In this document: positions 33,757-43,905 of the stretch, one piece after another
How the letters are laid out: each line of letters opens with the position of its first letter
Position numbering within the stretch: the stretch's first letter is position 1
Assembly: GCA_947561395.2 (NCBI GenBank)
Contig: OX387184.1
Location: 43,204,766 to 43,268,765, forward strand
DNA from: Buxus sempervirens
Taxonomy: Eukaryota > Streptophyta > Magnoliopsida > Buxales > Buxaceae
Length of the DNA stretch: 64,000 nt
Direction of reading: 5' to 3'
Translations under genes and position numbers: made by a program
The notes under the pieces: generated by a model
The model's input: the letters and a program-made list of their open reading frames with translations, nothing else
Databases searched by the model: none
Told to the model about the DNA's origin: nothing

Positions 33757-34842
33757 ATGGCAGAAATGCCATTTTTGGTATTTTTCTATTTTGGTTGCAT
33801 TTCTTTTGATGTTTACAATCAAGCCAAGCAAACCTACAGGGTTTCTGGGTCACCCGGAAACCCAACTTGGGACATGGACCACCGGTCCAATTCGGTACAT
33901 TAGTGGGCCTTCCAACGGGGCCCACCAAGCCCAACAAACTCTAAAGCATGCAAATAAACAAGTTAAGTAAAATTAACTGATTAAACCGGGCGGGCCAAAC
34001 CAAATGCGGCCCACCTGAACCAAATTTGTGCAATGATGTGTTTAAATTGCGTGGTTGGGCCGAGACCCAGGGCCAAGGCCTATTGGGCCCGCCAAAGCCC
34101 ATTAACCAAACCAAGTAAGGGTGCAAATTCTAAACTTCAAGGAACTTAAGCTTTCAAGCCCAAATCTGGACTACGGGCCCCAAGCCCAATGTCCAACTCA
34201 CTTTGGCGAATTTAAATAAAGATAATCTAAAACACTTTTGGCAACCATCATGGGGGCCCACCCAGGGGCCCGCAAACCAATGCAGGCCCACCTTTTGTAT
34301 AGAAATCACTTAATCCTCAAATCTGAACCCTAAAGTAAAATCAAAACACTTAACCAAAGCCCAAAGGGCCTCCCAAGCTTAGACGGAGGCCCACCACGGA
34401 ACATGTGGGCCTAACCAAGCCCACCAAGGACACCGTGGGTCTTCCAACGAGGCCCGCCCACTCAGACTCAGATCACTTAAATTAAGCAAGATAAAAGCAA
34501 TTGAAGGGACCCACACCACTCAGGTGGTCCCACCAGACTTAACCAAATTGCATGCCGGAATAGGAATCGGGTGAGAAATCAGCGAGTTGACTCAAACTAG
34601 GAGGAACCCACGGGACCCGTCATCCGACGGGGTGGTCTGGGGTGTCTATGGACTTCCCCAGACCGCAACCGAGACCTTACTTAGAATCTCAAGCCGCAAA
34701 CCAAGCCTTAATAGACAAACTTAGGCACCCAGGTGTCCGCCTGCACCCCATCAGGCGATGGCGACTCTAAATCACCGTTTTACCCTCCCGGAGACAAGCA
34801 CGAGATTCCGTGCACCCCGCCGTGTGATTTCTGATGCGCACA

Positions 34843-35216
34843 CAGTGATTAGGGCACCGGTCAGTTCGACCCTTCAGTACTGATTGGCCAACCAGGGCAG
34901 ACAGTGAAGGTGCAGCTTAGAACAAGAACCCCATCGACAGCAATTGCAGTTGCCAGAGAGAATGAAGAGGACACTTTGTGGGAAGAACTCGAGGTTAAGG
35001 AGAATACAGATGTCTACATCTGTGCGATCGAGGATGAACCGCAAAGCAGTGAAGAAGTCACGGGGCCATGGAACCTAATGCAGTGTGGATGGATCAGCGA
35101 CTCCCCGTCCCCTCCACGAAGAGGAGGAGTGGGCAGTTCCAGCGGACTCCAGATTTGGGATAGACCTCAAATCTTAGACGCGTCAATGGGTAGTTCGAGG
35201 GTGCCTCCCTAGTTAT
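34843..35216 (+). pseudogene. H gag-protease linker
   Basis: After G the frame continues: TAG, then FDPSVLIGQPGQTVKVQL, an acidic stretch and a GPWN...CGWI segment. Z has the related FDPSQLIAPIGTTVKV at 63809-63856, after its own knuckle. The segment ends at a TAG near 35210. It probably serves as the polyprotein linker between gag and protease. The role is inferred. Confidence 0.6.
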
Positions 35217-35310
35217 CCACCAAATGGCCTCCAGAGTGCATGTCAGCGTCATTGGAGCCAAACCCCTATCTAGCATACTCCGCCGGCTCGTCATCACTTG
35301 AGTCTAATCC

Positions 35311-36117
35311 CGCCTCCTCCCATTCGACATGCATGAGTGGTTCGGCCCCCCTCGTGCCATAGAGGAAGAGGAAGCGCCATCTACTTCTGAACTTGTAAAC
35401 CTGCCTGATCCGTATGAGAGCTCGGACGAGTCCGCTGATACAGAATCGGAAGACACATCAGCAGAGGAAAGTGAGACAGTGAACGTCATTTAAGAAGATG
35501 GCGATGACTCCCCCACAGGTCTCCCCTTGGTGCACTTCCACCCAGCAAAAGACCAGGAATTTTTCTACTCAAACCCCCTCCCTAACCCCTCCACCCTCAA
35601 CATCCATGACATCATGGACTCGCCTCCACAAGACCCCTTCTCCCTTTCATTCGAACCACCTACCCTAAACCTCTCCAAGCTTAACTTGGAACCATCTTCG
35701 TACAATGTCGTACCACCACCCTACCCAACTCAATCCCCCTACCATCCATCCACCACCACCACCATTGAAGCAGAAATCGATTGTATCACCCGATCCGGTC
35801 AATACGTAAACATAGACCCCCTACCTGCACCAGAGGAGGGAGTAGAAGCAGCGGCAAAGAGGAAAGAAAAAGGGAAGGATGTGATTATAGAATTGCCACA
35901 GACCCTCAAGAGAAAGGGAAGGGCCACCAAAGAGGAAGTCATAGATTTGCACCACAACATCTACACTCCTGAGTACGACCTCCTCCAGCAGTTGAACAAA
36001 GTACCCGCCCAGATCTCCATAATGCTGCTCTTGATTGACTCAAAGAAGCACCGGGCAGTGCTGATGAAGGTCCTGGGTGATGCACACGTACCAGCAAGCA
36101 TTGATCCTGAGTAGCTA
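35311..36117 (+). pseudogene. H pre-protease linker homologous to the ORF1 tail of element B
   Basis: Reads FDMHEWFGPP, an acidic serine-rich stretch, a TAA near 35489, then HDIMDSPPQDPFSLSFEPP and ITRSGQY, and finally EYDLLQQLNKVPAQIS...HRAVLMKVLGDAHVP. It is collinear with the tail of B ORF1 (9054-9650 on the minus strand), where it directly follows the DUF7745-like domain. The last 50 residues are the conserved lead-in to Tat proteases. It ends at a TAG at about 36112 (probable CAG origin). The open part runs 35527-36114. Confidence 0.65.
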
Positions 36118-36880
36118 GGGGCAGTGGTGTCAGTAATCACGGCACCTCGAGCTATCTCCTTTTCTACAACAGACTTGCCATCCGAGGGTTGCAATCACAC
36201 TGAGCCGCTTTACATCACAGTAAAGTGCGTCGACCTCATCGTAAAATGTGTCATGATTGACAACGGGTCGGCCCTGAATATCTGCCCGATCAGGACATTT
36301 CACAGTCTACAATTGAGTCCTTCCATGATCAAACCAAGCGGGCATAATGTCCGAGGATTCGACAATGCTAGAAGAGATTCGCTAGGGGAGGTCACCTTGG
36401 TGATCGTAATTGCGGATAGGCCCTTTACCATGGAGTTTTAACTCATGGATATCAATGCCTCATTTAATTTGTTGATCAGGAGGCCTTGGCTGCATCAGGC
36501 AGGAGCAGTATCTTCCACACTGCACAGAATGGTCTGATTTATATTGGGCAACGAGTTGATCATAGTACATGCAGAGGACCACCGGGAATTGGAAAGGGTC
36601 AGAGTACCCTATGTGGACTATGAGTTGCCCACCACACTCAATTTCCAGACAATGAAGATGGTGCAGGTGAATCATATCCCTGAATCTGAAAGGGGGCAAC
36701 GGCTCTCGAAGAAGAGAAGAAAGTACATGTTTAGCGATGCTGACTGCGCAGACTGTGGTCTCAGAGCCGGTGATGGACTGGGCAAGTTTAAGCAAGGCAT
36801 CAAGGTAGCCGTCCAACCTTATGTGCAGACCACTGGGTTTGGACTAGGGTTCAAGCCGCAGCCAGAAGACTACTCCTGAC
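36118..36880 (+). pseudogene. H aspartic protease plus G-patch-like motif
   Basis: The catalytic motif is IDNGSALNICP (about 36257-36289), where most retroviral proteases have DTG/DSG. DNGS is usual in plant Tat proteases. Downstream come MDINASFNLLIRRPWLHQAGAVSSTLH, then a glycine-rich GLRAGDGLGKFKQGI...GLGFKP segment (about 36754-36861) that resembles a G-patch. Stops at about 36440 (TAA) and 36537 (TGA) fit CAA and CGA origins, and the segment ends with TGA at 36880. The enzyme would cleave the polyprotein, but this copy cannot be functional as it stands. Confidence 0.75.
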
Positions 36881-38332
36881 TCTTTGGGAACTGTGCCGAG
36901 AGGAAAAGAGCCAGAACTGAAGGAAGAGACTCCCACTGGCCCATATGTGTGCACAAGAACTTGTACCACTGCTTCACCAACATGGAGCGTAGAGCTGCCC
37001 AAGCCATCGAGAATATAGTCCTCCAAGGATGGGGAGATGAGTTTATGGACGCCCCTGCCATGGAAGGGGACTACTTGCAAGGCCTAGCTCAGATGCTCTG
37101 GGAGGAGCCACCATCCATGAAAATGATTGGAGATGCAGTGGAAGTAGACCCATTGGCTCTTGAGGGATCGCTAGATGACTTACCAGCACTAGTCGCTTTG
37201 GAATCCGTTGACGAGATCACCATAACCTTTGCTCCATCAGAGGAGCCACTCATCCCTGAAGGGATCCCGATCCACCCTGCGGCTGTGATGGAAGTTTCGT
37301 CACCTGATCCCATTGAAGAATCCAAAGAAGAAGGTCCAATCATGTATGTCTGCATGATCTGCATGATGGAAGGGCGGGACAGCTCAGGAGCGCCAACCCG
37401 CAAGCCAAGGCCGCCTACTCCACCTCCCTACATTCCGCACCCGGGAACTCATGACGCTCTGAACCGGATGTTCCGTAGCATGCCTTAGGTGCTAGGGCCA
37501 GTGCCCGAAGAAGTGTACCATATAGCTTATGGCAAATGGGCATCACCGGCTTACTTTTCTACTGTGCCCGGGATACCGACCAGAATACCCATAGCCTTTG
37601 CACCGCCCAGAGTTGACCCGACCAACGAGGTCACCATCGCCTACATGCCACCTAAGGATGAGATACCAATGGCAATTCCCCTTAGTGGATCATGGGTGAG
37701 GGTTTCATCAAACAGCGCTCCCCGATTAGAGAGAAGCTAGAACAAGCTGGCAGCAGGCGCAGAGTATGATCCCATCTACATCTCATCTGATGATAGCGCC
37801 AACATGGTGCTAGCAGGAGAACTGGAGGTGGCAGCTATCATCAATAAGGAAGACGAGGCACCATTGAAGAACTGGAGCGCCACACCTTTTGCTATCAGCA
37901 AAGCTACTATTCCAAAGGGGGTTTCCATCACCTTTGAAATTTCTGTTGTACCTACTGCTGAGATTTTCAATGAATATCTGAATGCTTCCTACTACTTGCA
38001 TCTGTTTGAAAATGAAAAAAAAACAACTTGCACATTGCAATCTTAGTGTCAATCCCAACGCACACCTGGAAGATCCGAGGCACGGGATAGATAATGAGGT
38101 CGCCATAATTAAACAAAAAGAACAAAAATAAATTGAAATGCTAGTTCAAAGGGCAATAATAAATGAAATGCATGAGCTAGTGTCCAACCCTGGAAACGGG
38201 CAAGAACTCGACAAGTCAGATTGGGGCACTAGCCCATCGTAGCAAGAAGATTCAAACATCGTCCCCTGTGAGCCTTTCGAGCATGAGGACGACGATGAAT
38301 CATGGGAGACCCCGCTGGAATTCCAACTTGCA
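36881..38332 (+). pseudogene. H spacer between protease and reverse transcriptase
   Basis: Low-conservation, acidic and proline-rich coding relic: open segments 36949-37488 (179 residues), 37489-37740 and 37804-38046 in several phases. It contains a CMICMMEGRD motif and FNEYLNASYYLH. Stops at 37486-37488 and 37738-37740 are TAG. Tat elements are known to have a long variable region here, sometimes spliced. I see no domain with an assignable function. Confidence 0.55.
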
Positions 38333-39340
38333 TTGGAAAGGCATGAAAAGGGTCCCCAGGCTAACATTGAAGAAACAGTGTCAATTGACATAGGTGAAAT
38401 AGCACAACCAAGGATCCTCCAAATTGGTAAAAAGCTGTCACCATTATTGAGAAAACAGATGTTTGATTTTCTTAAATCTTATTCTGACGTGTTTGCATGG
38501 TCATACGAGGATATGCCCAGGTTAGACATGGACTTGGTTGTGCATAAGTTACCAACAAAGTCTGAGGCCGTACCTGTGAAACAGAAGCTCAGGCGCACGA
38601 AGCCGGAATGGCCCTTGAAGATCAAGGAAGAGGTCACCAAGCAGTTGGATGCTGGATTCCTGCAAGTAACTCACTATCCGGAGTTGTTAGCCAACATCGT
38701 GCCAGTTCCCAAGAAAGACGGGAAAGTCAGGATGTGTGTTGACTATAGAGATCTGAATAGAGCAAGTCTGAAGGATGACTTCCCATTGCCACACATCGAT
38801 GTGCTAGTGGACAATACAGCAATGCATTCAATGTTCTCTTTCATGGACGGGTTCTCTGGTTACAACCAGATAAGGATGGCACCTGAGGATATGGAGAAAA
38901 CATCCTTTATCACGCATTGGGGCACTTACTGCTACCATGTGATGCCGTTCGGACTGAGGAATGTGGGTGCTACATATCAGCGTGCGATGACTGTGTTGTT
39001 CCATGACATGATGCACAAAGAGATGGAAGTGTATGTGGATGACATGATAGCAAAGTCCAAGGAAGAAGAGGACCACCTAGTGAACCTTGGAAAGATGTTT
39101 GACAGGCTCAGAGAGCACTAACTCCGACTTAACCCTAACAAGTTTGTGTTTGGAGTTACTTCAGGAAAGCTGCTCGGCTTCATAGTGGGCAAGTGGGGCA
39201 TTAAGGTCGATCTCGTCAAAGACAAGGCGATCCTGGAAATGCCTCCTCCGTCGACAGAAAAGGAAGTAAGAGGTTTCCTGAGTAGGCTGCAGTACATTAG
39301 CCGATTTATCACACAAATGACTCCTGTGTGTGTGAGCCCA
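38333..39340 (+). pseudogene. H reverse transcriptase relic
   Basis: Open from 38333 to TAA 39119-39121, and in the same phase to about 39330. Motifs in order: PVKQKLRR, NIVPVPKKDGKVRMCVDYRDLN, DDFPLPHID, FSFMDGFSGYNQIRMAPED, VMPFGLRNVGATYQRAM and the catalytic YVDDM (YVDD at 39032-39043). Then come the connection segment (LRLNPNKFVFGV) and PPPSTEKEVRGFLSRLQYISRF. The stop fits CAA to TAA. Near 39328 a TGTGTGTG run has changed length and shifts the frame. The catalytic residues are intact but the reading frame is not. Confidence 0.88.
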
Positions 39341-39850
39341 TATTCAAGCTACTAAAGAAAGATAACCCTGTGGTTTGGAATGAGGACTGTCAAGTAGCGT
39401 TTGATAAGATCAAGGCCTATCTGATGAGCCCACCGACATTGGTCCCGCCTGTCCCGGGACGACCCTTGATTATGTACCTGACAGTCTCTGAGACGGCAAT
39501 AGGATGCGTGTTAGGGCAACACGATGAGAAATGACGGAAAGAACAAGTAATCTATTACCTGAGCAAGAAATTTACCAACATCGAAGTCAGATACACTGTA
39601 CTTGAGAAGACGTGTTGTGCCTTGGCCTAGGTAGCTCAGAAGCTCCGGCACTATTTGCTAAGTCATACAGTCTTGCTGATCTCCAATCTGGATTCGTTGA
39701 AATACATCTTTGAGAAGCTGATCTCCACTGGTAGGGTTGCCCGGTGGCAAGTCCTTTTGTCTGAGTACGACATTGTCTACACGACTAGAAAGGCGATAAA
39801 AGGACAAGCTGTAGCAGATCACCTGACAGAGCATCCCCTGCTAGACTACC
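39341..39850 (+). pseudogene. H RNase H (RT-linked) relic
   Basis: CEPIFKLLKKD, FDKIKAYLMSPPTLVPP, LTVSETAIGCVLGQ, IYYLSKKF and LDSLKYIFEK follow RT as usual. Stops are TGA at 39532-39534 and TAG near 39628 (ALA-stop-VAQ, consistent with TGG to TAG). This is the ordinary Ty3/gypsy RNase H attached to RT. Confidence 0.75.
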
Positions 39851-39899
39851 AACCGCTCCTGACTCACTTCACAGAGGAAGATGTGATGTGTATCAAGGC

Positions 39900-40330
39900 C
39901 ACAGAGGACACGGAGGAAACCAAGTGGCGGATGTTCTTTGACGGGGCTGTCAATGTAAATGGAAAGCGGATCGGAGCAGTACTGATCTGCCTAGACGGCG
40001 TCCATCACCCGATAGCAACGAAACTCCTATTTGAGTGCGCTAGCAACATGGCCGAATATGAAGCATGCGTGTTAGGTTTGCGAGCAGCGATTGAGATGCC
40101 TATACAAGAGCTAAAAGTGTTTGGTGATTCAAGTATTATCATCTACCAAGTGATGAGAGATTGGAAGACCATAGATGTGAAGTTAGTGCCATACCAAGAA
40201 CTAGTCAAGGAATTAGAAGAGCAATTCGAGAGCATGACGTTCAACTACATGCCACGAGATGGGAATCGCTTTGCAGATGCACTAGCTACACTGGCATCAA
40301 TGGCCACCATCACTAATAATACTTGGGTGC
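39900..40330 (+). pseudogene. H second, archaeal-type RNase H (aRNH), catalytic residues present
   Basis: Within the open frame 39655-40908 the four acidic positions are visible: D96 (FFDGAVN), E134 (NMAEYEACVLGL), D158 (FGDSSII) and D208 (NRFADALATLAS). An additional aRNH between RNase H and integrase is a known mark of Tat/Ogre elements. The domain itself has no stop, unlike its neighbours. Confidence 0.85.
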
Positions 40331-40379
40331 AACATTTGGAGATAGAAATTCGACACTACCCTGTTTACTGCTTCAGTGT

Positions 40380-41577
40380 TGAGAAAAGCACACCCAAAGA
40401 AGAGCCTTGGTACGCAGACATTGAGAGATACATAAGAGACAGAATTTTGCCAGAAGGTGCCTCGGCCGTAGAGAAGCCAACTATTCAGAGATTGGCAAGG
40501 CAATACTTCTACAATGGGGGCAGATTGTACAAGAAGTCATACAATGACTCTCTACTGATATGTGTCAGAGAAGATGAGGTGCAGAAGTTGATTGAGGAAG
40601 TCCATGGAGGGTTGTGCGGTGCACAAATGAATGGGCATATGCTAGCAAGGAAAATTCTAAGAATGGGTTATTACTGGATGACCATGGAGGCAGACTGCTA
40701 CACTCACCTTAGGAAGTGCCAGTTGTGCCAAATTTATGTAGACAACATACATGCGCCACTGAATACGTTATATTCCATGACGTCTCCTTGGCCATTTGCC
40801 ATCTGGGGGATTTACATGATAGGTCAGGTTCATCCAAAGGCTTCGAACGGGCATAGGTTCATCTTAGTGGCGATCGATTCATTTACCAAGTGGGTAGAAG
40901 CAACATAGTCTGTCATTACGGGGTGCCAGAAACAATCATCACCGATAATGCAAAGAATCTGAATAATAAGGACATGGAAAAGCTGTGTGAAGATCTGAAG
41001 ATCAGACATCTAAACTCCAAGGCATATCGGTCCAAGATGAATGGAGCAGTAGAGGCTGCCAACAAGAATCTGAAGAGGATACTCGAGAAAATGGTAGTCA
41101 CCTATAGAGACTGGCATGAGAAGCTGCCTTATGCACTGCACGCCTACCGGACGTCGATTAGGACATTGACTGGGGCAACCCCGTTCTCCCTGGTATATGG
41201 AATGGAAGCAGTCCTCCCTGTGGAAGCACAGATTCTATCACTCAGAATTCTGAAGGAAGATGAGATTAGTGATGTCGAGTGGGAAGAATCCAGATTTGAC
41301 CAATTGCAGCTATTGGATGAGAAAAGAATCAAGGCTTTGTGTCATGGCCAACTCTATCAATAGAGAGTGGCGTGAGCCTACAACAAGAAAGTAAAGCCAC
41401 GACATTTCGAGGTGGGAGATCTAGTGTTGAAGAGAATTTTTCCCCATCAAGAAGACAACAAAGGGAAATTCAAGCCGAACTACGAAGGGCCATTCGTAGT
41501 CCACAAGGTTCTGTCCAGAGGAGCACCTATCCTGCAAGAAATGGACGGGGCAATTTTCCTGAGCCAATAAATGCAGA
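40380..41577 (+). pseudogene. H integrase relic with first catalytic D lost and an internal deletion
   Basis: The zinc-binding HHCC residues are H317 and H328, C355 and C358 of the 39655-40908 frame. The first catalytic Asp, expected in WGxD, is Tyr (WGIY, 40813-40815). After FTKWVEA (about 40905) the sequence jumps to NIVCHYGVPE, losing roughly 15-20 codons and changing phase. Asp and Glu of the second frame (40890-41363) keep the DX35E spacing (TDN, GAVEAANKN). A TAG at 41361-41363, a TGA near 41374 and a lost T near 41562 break the C-terminus. Confidence 0.82.
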
Positions 41578-43774
41578 CGCAGTCAAACTATACTACACCT
41601 ACGATCATTCTGATTGAGAAATGAAGAGAGGCCATCCTTGACTCTCCATTAGGTGTAAAGCCTTCCAAATACCTTAAGTTCTCCCCTAGTTAAACAATTT
41701 TGAGCCTTAAAATTCTTTCAACCCATTGCAAGTGTTCTACGCATCAAAAAAGGTCATTCCTAGCAAAGCAAGAAAGAGAAACAAGGCATCCTTGCCCAGA
41801 AAAACCTCAAAAAGAGAAGAAAATGTAAAAGAAAAAAAAGAGAAAGAAGGAGACAAAGAAAATGGGGAAATGTTCACCCCACCAAAAAATACATAGATAC
41901 AAATGAGCCAGGATGTAAGTCCCACCAAGAAAAAAAGCAGCACAGTTTGCAAACCCAAATAAATAAGCTTTTTTGAGCCACTTATCCTTTCTTTCATAAC
42001 CGAGACCAAGCCTACATTTTGTCCTATCTCTAAGACCTCTCGGATCCCAAAAGGAATGATCAAGGCAAACGGTTAAGTCTGCATTCATCAACAATGACGG
42101 AATTCAGAGTTTCCCCAGAAAGTTTGGACACAACGAAAACTCGAAGAAAGGGCATTGTGAGTTTAGTGGCAAAAAAAAAAAAGAGAGCTAGTCACATCTG
42201 GAATTGAACAGAACAAGATACAGAAAGAGCAGTGACAGGGGCAAACAGTAAACTGAGAAAGAATGGACAGATCTAAAGGGTCCAGACCAGCAGGTTGCGT
42301 CCGAGTCAAAAACTTCACAGTGGCCTGTGATGACAATGCTACTGAAAATACCAAGCACTCCAAGTCCTGTCTGACCTTGGAAATTTCTTTGATATTGCAA
42401 ACACAGGCACACACTAACACGCCTGCTTTCTCTATAATTGTTCTGCTTAACTATTTTTAAGCTCCACATTGTGCTATTAACCTCAGTTGATAATCTCTTA
42501 ACCTTGGCAGAGGCCGCTTATAGCTGCAATGGGCAAAAGGCTCAGAGCGAGGAAAGAATAAGAAGGATATTCTGCATTCCCCCAGCTAGTTCATGACTAA
42601 CATGCTTTCTCACCTTTACAGGCACGGCAAAAATGAGATGGTGGACATCCCTCCCAAATCCCCAGTGGAGTTCCTTCAACAAACAGAGGGCGAGATCCTC
42701 TAATCCCTAGTGGAGTTCTCTCCAACAATAAGAGAAAGTGAGGCCCGACGATGTAATCTTCCCAAGCCTCGCCCAGTCTGAAGAGGCCGGCTCTATGAGG
42801 AAGAGCAGAAAGAAGACGAAGCATGCTCACACCAACCCTTGGTGAAGTTTCTTGCACTCAATAGGAGCTTAGACAAGCACAAGAAACCCACATCGGAGCA
42901 GAAAGAAAAGGCCTCATAAAGAGAAGTGATAGCGCGAGGGACCCCACTCATCCCCAGTAGAGCACCCTTCCCAAGGGAACTCCCACGCCTGTCAAAAACA
43001 AGGCCAGACCCAAGAGAAAGGGTAAGGAGGAAGAGATCTCGAATAATCCCCAGTGGTAGTCACTCCAAACTAGGAGGCCGTTACCTCACCCCAGAAGGGA
43101 AAGCCAACCAGATAGCGTTGCAGAAGAAGGAATGGCAAGACATAATGGAAAAATGAGCATAAATGAAGATATCATCGGGCATGATGGCCTTTTTGTAATT
43201 TTTGATTTCACACTTTTGTAAATAGAATAGGGCAGGTGTGTGTGCTCCCTTGAGGCACCGGACAGCGTTGGAAGCACCTCCTCACTAGCAGTACCTCCTC
43301 CTTCTCTTCTCTTCCTCCCTTCGTTCCTCATCCTTTCCACCCTCTAACCAACTCTCGGTCATAAAAATGAAAAAAAAAAAGAAAAGAAAAAGAAAAAAAA
43401 CTGTTAAAAGCCTCAGGTAAAAGACATGAAATGGATCAGAAGTCTGAAGTCACCTAAAAGCTTTAATGGAACAAATAAGAAGAAAAGAATATTGTCAAGT
43501 GTCTGGCATCAATGCCAAAACAGGTTGGCGAGCTCAAGTCCAATCTAATCTCTTTCAAACTTAAATCGAAAGCTGAAGAGTTGCCCTACAAAAACCTGAA
43601 AAGCAAAGGGTAAGGAAACTTTGAAGCCAGGAAGTGACTCCACATCATTTGGATGCTTCCCTTTTAATGAAAACTTCAAAGGACTAAAGTTCGTCAACCA
43701 TTTCGACAGAAATGTCAAGTGCAAAAACAAGTTTCTTTTTTCTCTTTGCCGTTCATCTGCAAGGTGACTCCGGC
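41578..43774 (+). other. 3' non-coding region of element H with tRNA-Arg-like motif repeats
   Basis: Collinear with 3294-5452 of A. Motifs close to ATCCCCAGTGGAGTC lie at 42658, 42703, 42835, 42950 and 43046. An A-rich block (43371-43400) precedes the segment ending at the polypurine tract. No gene is visible. The short ORFs here have no family resemblance. Confidence 0.65.
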
Positions 43775-43787
43775 AAAGAGGGGCAGC
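43775..43787 (+). other. Polypurine tract of element H
   Basis: AAAGAGGGGCAGC immediately before the LTR start TGTAAGCACC at 43788, as in element A. Confidence 0.8.
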
Positions 43788-43905
43788 TGTAAGCACCTCA
43801 TTTTTGCGCTTCCGGAAGAGCTGGAAATGCAAACCCCCAGCAGAAAGTCAAACCCTAAGGAGTGAAAAATTGACTTTTTGATCAAGTGAAAATTGGCCAC
43901 CCTGC

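Larger units (their letters stand above)
27782..34842 (+). mobile_element. Solo LTR G in H, TSD CAGTG, containing X2
   Basis: Starts TGTAAGCACCTCATTTTTGC and ends TGATGCGCACA. Exact CAGTG duplications lie at 27777-27781 and 34843-34847. The net length is about 3.8 kb without X2. The private middle has CT microsatellites, CATGCATG words and a donor-like AAG|GTATTG at 29109/29110. H coding sequence resumes in frame after it. Confidence 0.93.

Noticed and set aside
42658..43061. tRNA-Arg genes or fragments
   Set aside because: Only the last 12-16 bases of the tRNA are matched each time. No D-arm, anticodon arm or cloverleaf can be drawn.
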